Source: Tessaracoccus caeni
Lineage (GTDB): Bacteria; Actinomycetota; Actinomycetes; Propionibacteriales; Propionibacteriaceae
Direction of reading: 5' to 3'
Length of the DNA stretch: 54,059 nucleotides
Assembly: GCF_029211185.1 (NCBI RefSeq)
Contig: NZ_JARGDO010000025.1
Coordinates: 1 to 54,059 of the forward strand
Positions 25,343 to 33,652 of this stretch are shown one piece after another (the stretch's first letter is position 1; the number at the start of each line of letters is the position of its first letter). Below the pieces are notes generated by a model. That model was not told the origin of the DNA. It did not search any database and saw nothing but the letters and a program-made list of their open reading frames with translations. The position numbers were made by a program, and so were the translations under genes.

Positions 25343-26845
25343 ATGACAGAGAGCTTCGACGCGGATCTCCGCTCGATCCAGCAGTCCAGGGATCTGGCCA
25401 CCGCTGGTCGAGAGGCGATGCGCGCGTTCCAGTTCACGTCGCAGGAGAAGGTCGACGCCATCTGCGAGGCCATGGTCGCCGCCGCCATGCGGGAGGCTGG
25501 ACGTCTCGGGCAGCTGGCCCACGACGAGACGGGCTTCGGCTATCCGGCGCACAAGCAGCTCAAGAACGAGTTCGCGGCCCAGGGGGTGTGGGACTCCATC
25601 AAGGACATCCCCACCTGCGGGGTGCTCCGGCGCGACGAGCAGCGAAAGATCATCGAGATCGGCTGGCCGGTGGGCGTGATCTGCGCGCTGACTCCGTCGA
25701 CCAACCCCACCTCGACGGCGATCTTCAAGATCCTGATCGGCGTCAAGGCCCGCAATGCCGTGATCGTCTGCCCGCATCCCGCGGCGCGGAAGTGCACGGC
25801 CGAGGCGGTCAGGGTGATGGTCGAGGCGGGTGAGGCGGCCGGCATGCCGAAGGGCCTTGTCAGCTGCGTCACCGACCTCTCGATGGCCGGCACCAACGAG
25901 CTGATGAACCACTACGCGACGTCCATGATCCTGGCCACGGGTGGCCCGGGCATGGTCAAGGCCGCGCACAGCTGCGGCAAGCCCGCACTGGGCGTCGGTC
26001 CCGGAAACGTGCCGGCATACGTCGACCGCACGGCGCACATCGCGCGCGCGGCCCAGATGATCGTGGAGTCCAAGTCGTTCGACTGCTCCACCATCTGCGC
26101 CACCGAGCAGTGCATCATCGCCGACCGGCCGATCGCCGACCGGCTCAAGCAGGAGCTGATCGACCGCGGGGCGCACTTCCTCACCTGTGAGGAGGCCGAC
26201 ACCCTCGCGGCCGGCATGTTCCGGCCCAACGGGCTGATGCTGGCCGAGTACGTGGGGCAGACGCCCCAACGGCTGGGCGAGCTGGCCGGCGTCGACGTGC
26301 CTGCCTCGGCCCGGATCCTGGTGGCTCCTCTCGACGGCGTCGGGCCGAAGCACCCGTTGTCGCGCGAGAAGCTCACCACCGTCATCGGCTGGATGGTCGA
26401 GGACGGCTGGAAGGCCGGCTGCGAGCGTTCCATCGAGCTGCTGAGGTTCGGCGGCGACGGGCACTCGTTGGTCATCCACTCCCGCGACGAGGAAGCGGTG
26501 CTGGCCTTCGGCATCGAGAAGCCGGCCTTCCGGATCCTCGTCAACACCTGGGGGTCGCTGGGCGGCGTGGGCTACACCACCGGCATCCGCCCCTCGTTCA
26601 CGCTGGCGCCGGGAGGCATCGGCGGGGCGTCGGTCAGCGACAACATCACCGTCGAGCACGTGCTGAACGTCAAGCGCGTGGCCTACCACCTCACCTCCGC
26701 GCCCGACGTCGCCCGGGCGTGGGGCGGCAGGCTCGACGGCGGTGCGCCCGAGGCCGCTCAGGCCCCGGCATCGGCCGCGAAGGACGCGGACGCCGAGCAG
26801 ATCGAGCGGGTCGTCCGCCTCGTTCTGCAACAGCTGAAGCAGTAG
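25343..26845 (+). CDS. eutE: CoA-acylating acetaldehyde dehydrogenase with C-terminal encapsulation helix
   Basis: A 500-residue enzyme converting acetaldehyde, CoA and NAD+ to acetyl-CoA. The core resembles the aldehyde domain of Adh[41 protein letters not shown], catalytic Cys252 in CSTICATEQ, and a late [16 protein letters not shown]. Unlike classic EutE/PduP there is no N-terminal targeting helix. Instead, after an Ala-rich linker, the last 17 residues ([17 protein letters not shown]) form an amphipathic helix. ATG 25343 is chosen over GTG 25337 because GAGGTG sits six bases ahead of it. Confidence 0.92.
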   Translation: MTESFDADLRSIQQSRDLATAGREAMRAFQFTSQEKVDAICEAMVAAAMREAGRLGQLAHDETGFGYPAHKQLKNEFAAQGVWDSIKDIPTCGVLRRDEQRKIIEIGWPVGVICALTPSTNPTSTAIFKILIGVKARNAVIVCPHPAARKCTAEAVRVMVEAGEAAGMPKGLVSCVTDLSMAGTNELMNHYATSMILATGGPGMVKAAHSCGKPALGVGPGNVPAYVDRTAHIARAAQMIVESKSFDCSTICATEQCIIADRPIADRLKQELIDRGAHFLTCEEADTLAAGMFRPNGLMLAEYVGQTPQRLGELAGVDVPASARILVAPLDGVGPKHPLSREKLTTVIGWMVEDGWKAGCERSIELLRFGGDGHSLVIHSRDEEAVLAFGIEKPAFRILVNTWGSLGGVGYTTGIRPSFTLAPGGIGGASVSDNITVEHVLNVKRVAYHLTSAPDVARAWGGRLDGGAPEAAQAPASAAKDADAEQIERVVRLVLQQLKQ

Positions 26846-26863
26846 GGACACGGAGGTCAGCCG

Positions 26864-27283
26864 ATGACAGAGGAACAGCCACCGATCCCGACCAAGCCGC
26901 CGCGGAAGCGACCGGCGAAGAAGACCGCACCTACGACCACAACTGAAAACGCAACAACAACCACCACCACACCCACTCAAACAAGGAGAACTGAAATGCC
27001 CGATGTGAACATGATCGCTCTCGGAATGGTCGAGACGAAGGGCCTGATCGGTGCGATCGAGGCCGCCGACGCCATGGTCAAGGCTGCCAACGTCAAGCTG
27101 ATCGGCAAGGAGCAGATCGGCTCCGCATACGTGACCGTCATGGTGCGCGGCGACGTCGGCGCGGTCAAGGCCGCCACCGATGCCGGCGCCGCAGCGGCCG
27201 GACGCGTCGGCGAGCTCGTCTCCGTGCACGTGATCCCGCGCCCGCACGGCGACGTCGAGTCGATCCTGCCCAAGGCCAACTGA
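26864..27283 (+). CDS. eutM: BMC-H hexameric shell protein with optional N-terminal extension (EutM/PduA-like)
   Basis: The 95-residue core starting at ATG 26996 ([20 protein letters not shown]) is a standard BMC-H domain with the [20 protein letters not shown] and [20 protein letters not shown] segments, forming hexamers with a central pore. An in-frame ATG at 26864 has GGAGGT six bases before it and adds 44 residues rich in Pro, Thr, Lys and Arg. The core's own ATG also has AAGGAG seven bases before it. Both forms are probably made. It is the only BMC-H gene in the locus. Confidence 0.9.
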   Translation: MTEEQPPIPTKPPRKRPAKKTAPTTTTENATTTTTTPTQTRRTEMPDVNMIALGMVETKGLIGAIEAADAMVKAANVKLIGKEQIGSAYVTVMVRGDVGAVKAATDAGAAAAGRVGELVSVHVIPRPHGDVESILPKAN

Positions 27284-27331
27284 GGCCCGTCTTTCCCCAT
27301 AGGCAACGCCACCATCGAGAGGTAAAGGGAT

Positions 27332-27952
27332 ATGTCCCGGGAAGTCATCACAGCGGAACAGGTGCAGCAGGTCGCCGTCGGCGGCACGCTGTCCGTGTCC
27401 GAGCGCGCCATCATCACCCCGTTGGCGCGCGACGTCGCGGCTGAGCGGCGCGTGACGATCGCCCGGGGCGCGCCCTCCGTCGTCACCCAGCTGCCGTCGG
27501 CGACCGCCGATGGTACGGAGGCGAAGATCCGCGAGATCGTGGCCCGAGTCCTGGCGGGCGGTGGGGGCCTCGGCGTCCCCGCCGCCGCGCCCAGCCGCCC
27601 GAGCGTCAAGCTCGCGCGGATCGCCGAGTCCCCGCTCGAGCCCTTCCCGTTCCCCGGCCCGGGGCCCGATCAGAAGGTGCACGCCGTCGACGTGGTCACC
27701 ACCGACGACGGCTCCCCGATCGCCGCCGGCTACATGTCGCTCACCGAGGGCGCCTTCGAATGGACCCTCAACTACGACGAGGTCCAGATCGTGCTGGAGG
27801 GCGAACTCCACCTCGGCCTCGACGGTGGCAACAAGGTGGGTCGTTCCGGCGACATCTTCTACGTTCCCAAGGGCTCCACCATCACCTTCGGCACGCCGTC
27901 GTGGGCGAAGTTCATCTACGTCACCTTCCCGGCTGACTGGGCGGAGCAGTAA
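27332..27952 (+). CDS. eutQ: EutQ cupin-domain protein
   Basis: A 206-residue protein. Residues 1-46 are a short module ([27 protein letters not shown]) also seen in two other proteins of this locus. Residues 62-76 ([15 protein letters not shown]) are an encapsulation-type helix in a flexible linker. Residues 95-206 are the cupin barrel ([37 protein letters not shown]). EutQ has been reported to have acetate kinase activity and to take part in shell assembly in Salmonella; here only the fold is visible. It follows eutM by 48 bases. Confidence 0.92.
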   Translation: MSREVITAEQVQQVAVGGTLSVSERAIITPLARDVAAERRVTIARGAPSVVTQLPSATADGTEAKIREIVARVLAGGGGLGVPAAAPSRPSVKLARIAESPLEPFPFPGPGPDQKVHAVDVVTTDDGSPIAAGYMSLTEGAFEWTLNYDEVQIVLEGELHLGLDGGNKVGRSGDIFYVPKGSTITFGTPSWAKFIYVTFPADWAEQ

Positions 27953-27954
27953 CC

Positions 27955-28719
27955 GTGTTCGTCACCGAGTCCGACCTGCGCGAGCAGCTCCGCCGCCCCA
28001 CCGTGGGGGCGCGCGTCGTGGTGCCCGCCGGGGCGCGGCTCTCTCCCGCTGCCGCCGACTTCGTCACGCAGTGGAAGCTCGTCACCGAACCGGAGTCGGC
28101 GGCGGAGCCGTCGGCCGCTCCGTCGGGCAATCATGACTGGGACAAGCCGTCGGAGTTCCCGGTGAATCTGGTGGGCGAGCTGCCGCGCTGCACCACGTGC
28201 GGCACCCAGGTGCGTGAGAAGGTCAGCGCGCTCACCCAGCTCAACGCGCACCACTACGCGCTCAAGACCCATCCTCGGATCCAACTGCGCGGCCGGATCG
28301 ACTCGCTCCATGCGATGGTGCTGCTGGTCCAGTCCAAGGCCGCCGCCGCGGGATACGAGCACACGGCCGGCCTGCTCGGCACCCTGGCCGCCTACTGCCG
28401 GGAGCTGATCTCGGCCGAATACAACGAGCGGGTGGTCGCCGAACTGGTGCTCGACGAGGCCGACGCGGAACGCATCCACGAGGTGACTCATCGCCCTGAT
28501 CAGGAACTGGGCATCCCGCACCTGACAATCGGCGTCGAGGATCTTGAGCTGCAGCATTGGCTGAACGTGGTGCGCACGTCGAGCCGGGAGATCGAGATCC
28601 TGGCGCTCGAGGTCTTCCCCTCGCCCCACCATCCCTATGGCGAGCCGATCTGTCGGGCTCTCAACCGGCTGTCGTCCGCCTTCTACTACGTGCAGCTGCT
28701 GCTCAAGGCAGGTCGATGA
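27955..28719 (+). CDS. eutT: Cobalamin adenosyltransferase EutT
   Basis: A 254-residue corrinoid adenosyltransferase that supplies adenosylcobalamin to EutBC. The helical core ends in the family's C-terminal block [16 protein letters not shown]. Salmonella EutT carries an HX11CCX2C metal motif; here only CX2C remains (Cys79, Cys82 in [10 protein letters not shown]), the first Cys is replaced by Arg78, and the nearest upstream His is His60. The first 45 residues ([28 protein letters not shown]) resemble the N-terminal modules of EutQ and the 97-residue protein at 30190. GTG start; overlaps eutJ by four bases. Confidence 0.92.
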   Translation: MFVTESDLREQLRRPTVGARVVVPAGARLSPAAADFVTQWKLVTEPESAAEPSAAPSGNHDWDKPSEFPVNLVGELPRCTTCGTQVREKVSALTQLNAHHYALKTHPRIQLRGRIDSLHAMVLLVQSKAAAAGYEHTAGLLGTLAAYCRELISAEYNERVVAELVLDEADAERIHEVTHRPDQELGIPHLTIGVEDLELQHWLNVVRTSSREIEILALEVFPSPHHPYGEPICRALNRLSSAFYYVQLLLKAGR

Positions 28720-29558
28720 TGGCCACGCCGAAGCAGCTGCTCCGCAAGGCGGTCGCCGTGGGGTCGGGCAATCGCCCGATCCGCCCCGACCAGCCGATCA
28801 AGGTGGGCGTCGACCTGGGCACCGCCTTTACCGTCATCGTCGTCACCGACGAGGCCGGCATGCCGCTGGCCACCGCGTCGCAGTTCGCCGACGTGGTGCG
28901 CGACGGCGTCGTCTGGGACTTCGCCGGAGCCATGGACGTGGTGCGCGGCCTCAAAGAGCAGGTGGAGCGCCGCACCGGCCGCACGCTCACCCGCGGCGCG
29001 GTGACCATCCCGCCGGCCGTGAACGAGAGCGACCATCGCGCCCACCGCTACGTGCTGGAGGGCGTCGGCATCGAGTGCGACGCGGTCGTCGACGAGCCCA
29101 CGGCTGCCAACGCCGTGCTCGGGGTGCGGGACGGCGCCGTCGTGGACATCGGCGGCGGCACCACCGGCGTCGCGATCGTCAAGGACGGCCGGATCGTCGG
29201 CACCTTCGACGAGCCCAGCGGCGGCACCCACCTGTCGCTGGTGATCGCCGGCGCCTTGAAGATGCCCTTCGAGGAGGCCGAGCTGCAAAAGCGCGACCCG
29301 GCCAACCACGCCCGGCTGCTGCCCCTGGTGGCACCGGTGCTGGAGAAGATGTCGACGATCGTACGCGACATCGTCGACGGCACCGGGGTCGAGCAGATCT
29401 ACGTGGTGGGCGGCACGGGCGCGTTCACCGGCATCGAGTCCATCATGACCCGGGTCACCGGCCTGCCGTGTCAGGTGGCCCCCGAACCCATGTATGTCAC
29501 TCCGTTGGGAGTGGCCAGCTTCGCCACCGCGAGCGCTGAAGAGGAGATCAGGATATGA
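28716..29558 (+). CDS. eutJ: EutJ actin-fold chaperone-like protein
   Basis: A 280-residue protein of the Hsp70/actin fold, the length of EutJ. Nucleotide-binding loops are IKVGVDLGTAFTVIVVTDEA, VTIPPAVNES, DEPTAANAVLGV, GAVVDIGGGTTGVAIVKDGR and VGGTGAFTGIE. The role of EutJ is not settled; it is thought to be a chaperone or a reactivating factor for the compartment's enzymes. The first of two overlapping ATGs (28716) overlaps the eutT stop. The stop overlaps the next gene by four bases. Confidence 0.92.
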   Translation: MMATPKQLLRKAVAVGSGNRPIRPDQPIKVGVDLGTAFTVIVVTDEAGMPLATASQFADVVRDGVVWDFAGAMDVVRGLKEQVERRTGRTLTRGAVTIPPAVNESDHRAHRYVLEGVGIECDAVVDEPTAANAVLGVRDGAVVDIGGGTTGVAIVKDGRIVGTFDEPSGGTHLSLVIAGALKMPFEEAELQKRDPANHARLLPLVAPVLEKMSTIVRDIVDGTGVEQIYVVGGTGAFTGIESIMTRVTGLPCQVAPEPMYVTPLGVASFATASAEEEIRI

Positions 29559-30178
29559 GTGACATCCAGCTACGGGCGTTCTGCCACATCGACCGGATGC
29601 AGCCGCAGTTCGCGGCCTTCGTCGGCACCATTTCAATGGGCGACCCGCCCGTCGACGGCATGGCCAGCCTCTACGTCGAGATGTCCCCGGGCAACTCGGT
29701 GTTCCAGGTGGTCGACAAGGTGGTCAAGGCCACCGACGTGCGGCCCGGTGCGCAGGTGGTGGAGCGGCAGTACGGCATGTTCGAGGTGCACTCCGCCTCG
29801 CAGGCCGACGTGCTGCGCGCGGGTGAGGTGGTGCTGGAGGAGTTGGGGCTTGAGCAGTCGTCCCGGATCGCGCCCAAGGTGGCGTCGCAGCAGATCATCA
29901 CCAACGTCAACCCGTATCAGGCGCAGCTGCTGAACCGACTCAACCGCGGCACCATGCTGGTGGCCGGGCAGACCATGCTGGTGCTCGAGGTGGAACCGGC
30001 CGCCTACATCACGCTCGCGGCCAACGAGGCGGAGAAGGCCGCGCCCGTCTTCCTCAACCACTTCTCCTCCGTGGGCGTCTACGGCCGGATGTGGATGTCG
30101 GGCAGCGAGTCCGACATTCTCGCCGCGCGCGACGCCGCCATCACCGCCATTGAATCCGTCACCGGTCGCGAGTCCTGA
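29555..30178 (+). CDS. Second tandem-BMC-domain (BMC-T) shell protein, RMM-like
   Basis: A 207-residue protein with two BMC domains (roughly 1-100 and 108-205): FCHIDRMQPQFAAFVGTISM, VVERQYGMFEVHSASQADVL, then IITNVNPYQAQLLNRLNRGT, TMLVLEVEPAAYITLAANEA and the VGVYGRMWMSGSESDI end. This pattern, above all LQPQ..AY(L/V)GT and EPA.YA..AANEAEKAA, is that of the BMC-T proteins found in mycobacterial Rhodococcus/Mycobacterium (RMM) compartments, rather than EutL. It is an additional trimer alongside EutL. Confidence 0.85.
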   Translation: MSDIQLRAFCHIDRMQPQFAAFVGTISMGDPPVDGMASLYVEMSPGNSVFQVVDKVVKATDVRPGAQVVERQYGMFEVHSASQADVLRAGEVVLEELGLEQSSRIAPKVASQQIITNVNPYQAQLLNRLNRGTMLVAGQTMLVLEVEPAAYITLAANEAEKAAPVFLNHFSSVGVYGRMWMSGSESDILAARDAAITAIESVTGRES

Positions 30179-30189
30179 GGAGCAGCGTC

Positions 30190-30483
30190 ATGTCACGTCG
30201 AGTCATCACCAAGGTCACCATCGACGAGGCGCTGGCCTCGGGATCCAAGCAGTGCGTCGTGGGGGAGCGCGACATCGTCACGGCCCTCGCCAAGGAGTAC
30301 GCCATGGAGCGCGGCGTCCGGCTGGTCTCCTCGGGGGCCGCACCGGAGGTGCGGGCCGGCACCGGCACCGGCACCGGCGCCAGTGCCGGCGACGCGGAGC
30401 AGGTGCGCGCGGCGGTGATCGCCGCCCTCGGGCACGAGCCCGCTGGGCTCGGCGCCGCGATCGACAAGGTGCTGAAGGGCTGA
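30190..30483 (+). CDS. Small eut-locus protein: EutQ-like N-terminal module plus encapsulation-type helix
   Basis: A 97-residue protein I cannot assign to a named family. Residues 1-48 (MSRRVITKVTIDEAL, DIVTALAKEYAMERGVRLV) match the first 46 residues of EutQ and, more weakly, of EutT. A Gly/Thr/Ala linker (residues 50-66) follows, then an amphipathic segment EQVRAAVIAALGHEPAGLG ending AAIDKVLKG. There is no catalytic domain. It is flanked by the BMC-T gene and pta and has AGGAG before its ATG. Its build suggests a scaffold or adaptor tying cargo to shell; this is inference. Confidence 0.75.
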   Translation: MSRRVITKVTIDEALASGSKQCVVGERDIVTALAKEYAMERGVRLVSSGAAPEVRAGTGTGTGASAGDAEQVRAAVIAALGHEPAGLGAAIDKVLKG

Positions 30484-30488
30484 GTCGC

Positions 30489-32054
30489 ATGACGGCGGTG
30501 TATCTCGCGGCGGTGCGACGCTGCCCCGCTCTGCGCGATGTGGCCAGGGCGACGCTGCGACAGGTCGCGGGCTCGGGGCGAGTGGGGCTGTTCGTGCCGC
30601 TCCTGCAGTCGTCCGACGATGCCACCTTGCGGGTGCTGCGGTCGCTGCTCGGCGATCCGGAGCTGGCCGTCGGCGGCGTGACGCTCGACGAGTTCCTGCG
30701 CGCCGACGAGGCGGCCCTGGTGCGCATCGTCGCCGCGTACGTCGAGCTCGCGGCGCGCTGCGACACCGTAATCGTCGTGGGCAGCGATTACAGCTCGCCG
30801 CTGGCCCCCGTCGAGTTCGGGGCCAACGCGACGATCGCCGCCAACCTCGGCGCCGCCATGGTGCTCGTGGCGGATGATGCCGACGTGGCTCGGGTCGCCA
30901 TAAAGGACGCCCGACGACGCCACGCCCTCGTCTCCGGCGTGCTGTATTTGGGCAGCGGACGCGAGGATCTGGGCGTCCCGACGCAGCGCGTCGAACTGGC
31001 CTCGTCGGTGCTGACCCGCTCGTTCCGACTGAGTTCCGATCTGTTGGAGGTTCCCGGAGAGCCGCCGATGACGCCGCTGCGCTTCGAGGGCGGGCTGCTT
31101 CGTCGCGCCCGCGCGGTCGGCCAGCACATTGTGCTGCCGGAGGGCGACGAGGAGCGGATCCTGCGCGCCGCGCACCGGTTGTTGGCGGAGAAGACTTGCC
31201 GGCTCACACTGCTGGGCGACGCGGCGGCGGTGAAGGGCCGAGCCAAGGAACTGGGCCTGAACCTCGACGCGGCCGAGGTGGTCGATCCCGCTACAAGCCC
31301 GCTGCGCGAGCGGTTCGCCGCCCGGTACGCCGAGCTTCGGGCCAAGAAGGGCGTGACGCTCGAGCAGGCGCGCGAGCGGGTGGCGGACGTGTCTTACTTC
31401 GGCACCATGATGGTGCTCGAAGGCATCGCCGACGGCATGGTCTCGGGGGCGGTCAACACCACGGCGCACACCATCCGGCCGTCGCTCGAGGTGGTCAAGA
31501 CCAGGCCCGGCGTCTCGGTGGTCTCGTCGGTGTTCCTGATGTGCCTCGCCGACCGGGTGCTGGTGTTCGGCGACTGCGCCGTCAACCCCAATCCGAATGC
31601 CGCCCAGCTGGCCGACATCGCGATCAGCTCGGCGGAGACGGCCCGCGCGTTCGGCATCGAGCCCCGCGTCGCGATGCTGTCCTACGCCACCGGCGACTCC
31701 GGCAGCGGACCCGACGTCGATCTCGTGGTGGCGGCGACGGAAGAGGTGCGCTCCCGCGCGCCCGGGCTGGCCGTCGATGGCCCGCTTCAGTACGACGCCG
31801 CCGTCGACCCCGACGTCGGCACGCGCAAACGCCCGGGCTCGCCTGTCGCCGGCCGTGCCACGGTGCTGATCTTCCCCGACCTCAGCGCCGGAAACGCCGC
31901 CTACAAGGCTGTTCAGCGCAGCGCCAACGCGCTGGCCATCGGTCCCGTGCTGCAAGGACTCAACAAACCCGTCAACGACCTGTCACGGGGAGCGCTGGTG
32001 GAGGACATCGTCAACACCGTCGCGATCACCGCCATCCAAGGAGGAGCCGCATGA
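30489..32054 (+). CDS. pta: Phosphate acetyltransferase with shortened, degenerate N-terminal region
   Basis: A 521-residue enzyme turning acetyl-CoA and phosphate into acetyl phosphate and CoA. The catalytic PTA domain (about 195-521) is complete: HIVLPEGDEERILRAAHRLL, FGTMMVLEGIADGMVSGAVN, TIRPSLEVVKT, GDCAVNPNPNAAQLADIAI, MLSYATGDSGSG and AGNAAYKAVQR. Long actinobacterial Pta proteins (about 700 residues) start with a P-loop domain and a DRTGG domain. Here the N-terminal 190 residues keep the outline of the first but lack any GKST-like P-loop, and the DRTGG domain is missing. It replaces eutD. Overlaps the adh gene by four bases. Confidence 0.92.
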   Translation: MTAVYLAAVRRCPALRDVARATLRQVAGSGRVGLFVPLLQSSDDATLRVLRSLLGDPELAVGGVTLDEFLRADEAALVRIVAAYVELAARCDTVIVVGSDYSSPLAPVEFGANATIAANLGAAMVLVADDADVARVAIKDARRRHALVSGVLYLGSGREDLGVPTQRVELASSVLTRSFRLSSDLLEVPGEPPMTPLRFEGGLLRRARAVGQHIVLPEGDEERILRAAHRLLAEKTCRLTLLGDAAAVKGRAKELGLNLDAAEVVDPATSPLRERFAARYAELRAKKGVTLEQARERVADVSYFGTMMVLEGIADGMVSGAVNTTAHTIRPSLEVVKTRPGVSVVSSVFLMCLADRVLVFGDCAVNPNPNAAQLADIAISSAETARAFGIEPRVAMLSYATGDSGSGPDVDLVVAATEEVRSRAPGLAVDGPLQYDAAVDPDVGTRKRPGSPVAGRATVLIFPDLSAGNAAYKAVQRSANALAIGPVLQGLNKPVNDLSRGALVEDIVNTVAITAIQGGAA

Positions 32055-33076
32055 CGACGATGCTCGCGGCCGCCGTCACCCAGTTCGGCAAGCCGCTGGA
32101 ACTCCGAGAGATAGAGGTGCCCACGCCGGGGCCGGGCCAGGTGCTGGTCAAGGTGCACGCGGTGGGCGTCTGCCACACCGATCTGCACGCCGCCGACGGC
32201 GACTGGGACAACAAGCCGCCGCTTCCCCGGATACCCGGCCACGAGGCTGTCGGCGAGGTGGTCGCGGTGGGCGAGGCGGTCAACGCCGTGCACGTCGGGG
32301 ACCGCGTCGGCGTGCCATGGCTGCATCAGGCCTGCGGACGCTGCGAGCAGTGCCTCACCGGCTGGGAGACGTTGTGCCCCAAGCAGAAGCGCACCGGCTA
32401 TGACGTCGACGGCGGCTTCGCGGAGTACGTGCTGGCCGATCCGCTGTATCTGGCGCACCTGCCAGATTCGCTCGACTACGTGCAGGCCGCGCCGCTGGTG
32501 TGCGCCGGCGTCACGGTCTACAAGGGCCTGGTGATGACGGAGGCCAGCGCCGGCGACTGGGTGGTGATCAGCGGCATCGGTGGTCTTGGCCATCTCGCGG
32601 TGCAGTATGCCGCCGCCATGGGCTTCCGGGTGGTGGCCGTCGACATCGAAGAGTCCAAGCTCGATCTGGCCGCAAAACTCGGCGCGACGATGACCGTCAA
32701 CGCCGCAACGACGGACGTCGTGGGCTACCTGCAACGGGCCATCGGGGGAGCCCACGGCGTTCTTGTCACCGCCGTCGGACGGGCGGCCTTCGGGCAGGCG
32801 ATCGGCTTCACCCGGCCGGGTGGGACGATCGTGCTGAACGGCATCCCGCCCGGCGAGATGTCGATGTCGATCTTCGACGTGGTGATGCGAGCGATCACGC
32901 TGCGCGGGTCGATCGTCGGTACTCGCTCCGACATGGCGCGAGCGTTGGCCCTGGCCGATCAGTGCAACGTGAGAGCGACCATCCACACGGCCCGGCTGCG
33001 CGACATTAATGACATCTTCCGCACCATGAGAACCTCATCGATCCCCGGTCGCACCGTCATCGACACCTTCGCGTAG
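32051..33076 (+). CDS. Zinc-dependent alcohol dehydrogenase (AdhP-like)
   Basis: A 341-residue medium-chain dehydrogenase. Catalytic zinc ligands lie in VGVCHTDLHAADGDW and PGHEAVGEVV; the structural zinc site is CGRCEQCLTGWETLC; the NAD site is ISGIGGLGHLAVQYA. At the end of the eut operon it would reduce acetaldehyde to ethanol and regenerate NAD+ for EutE. Classical loci use the iron-type EutG for this step. It has no encapsulation helix, so NAD+ recycling may occur outside the compartment. Start ATG overlaps the pta stop. Confidence 0.93.
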   Translation: MTTMLAAAVTQFGKPLELREIEVPTPGPGQVLVKVHAVGVCHTDLHAADGDWDNKPPLPRIPGHEAVGEVVAVGEAVNAVHVGDRVGVPWLHQACGRCEQCLTGWETLCPKQKRTGYDVDGGFAEYVLADPLYLAHLPDSLDYVQAAPLVCAGVTVYKGLVMTEASAGDWVVISGIGGLGHLAVQYAAAMGFRVVAVDIEESKLDLAAKLGATMTVNAATTDVVGYLQRAIGGAHGVLVTAVGRAAFGQAIGFTRPGGTIVLNGIPPGEMSMSIFDVVMRAITLRGSIVGTRSDMARALALADQCNVRATIHTARLRDINDIFRTMRTSSIPGRTVIDTFA

Positions 33077-33099
33077 CAGCCCACGCCCGGCGAGGAGCC

Positions 33100-33597
33100 T
33101 CAGCTGGCCGGTCGCGAGAACGGGTGGTCGCCTGTCGTCGAGACCGCGCTCGGCTTGATATTCACCACCTCGGCGGTGGTTTCCTTGGGCTGCAGGAAGG
33201 AGTCGATCACCGTGTTGACGGTGGCCTTGGCCTCGGCGATGGTCGCCTCGGGCTTCTTGACCTTCTTGAACCGGTTGAGACCCAGCTTCGCCAGGATCGC
33301 GGCCAGCAGCACGGAGATGATCGCGCTGGCCGCGAACCCCCACACCAGGCCGGCGGTGAGCGTCATGTCGAAGATGGTCGTCAGCAGCCAGCAGACGAAC
33401 AAAGCGAGTGCGATGACGAGCATCCACAGCGCGTGCACCACGAAGATCGCGGCTCCTGCCATGAAGCCTGCGCCGAAGCCCGCATGCTTGGCGGCCGGCT
33501 TGAGTTCTGCGGCGGCGAGTTCCTTCTCGCGCTCCGCGAATACCGTCAGCTCGTCACGCAGGTTGTTGACCGCCTGGCCGATGTCTACGGAAGCCAT
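33100..33597 (-). CDS. Phage-holin-family (DUF1469-like) membrane protein
   Basis: A 165-residue protein with a soluble N-terminal helix (SVDIGQAVNNLRDELTVFAE), two adjacent membrane helices at about 45-105 and a basic, Ala/Lys-rich C-terminus (FKKVKKPEATIAEAKATVN). This is the layout of the actinobacterial holin-like family (putative actinobacterial holin-X), which is chromosomal and unlikely to be a lysis gene. ATG 33597 with AAAGGA upstream. It converges on the eut operon and is not part of it. Confidence 0.75.
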   Translation of the reverse strand: MASVDIGQAVNNLRDELTVFAEREKELAAAELKPAAKHAGFGAGFMAGAAIFVVHALWMLVIALALFVCWLLTTIFDMTLTAGLVWGFAASAIISVLLAAILAKLGLNRFKKVKKPEATIAEAKATVNTVIDSFLQPKETTAEVVNIKPSAVSTTGDHPFSRPAS

Positions 33598-33652
33598 GTG
33601 ATGTCCTTTCGCCAGTGAACAATCTACCGGCAAGCGCTCGGCTGTGGGGGAT

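Noticed and set aside
23753..27811. A 1352-residue open frame on the minus strand opposite eutC-eutQ
   Set aside because: It is a mirror of high-GC codon bias in the eut genes; composition is His/Arg/Asp/Gly-rich and no domain is recognisable.
30150..30488. Long upstream extension of pta running through the 97-residue gene
   Set aside because: It is the out-of-phase reading of the small eut gene; the Pta start at 30489 directly follows that gene's stop.
33100..33597. Prophage remnant suggested by the holin-like gene
   Set aside because: No other phage gene is near; this holin-like family is chromosomal in many actinobacteria.
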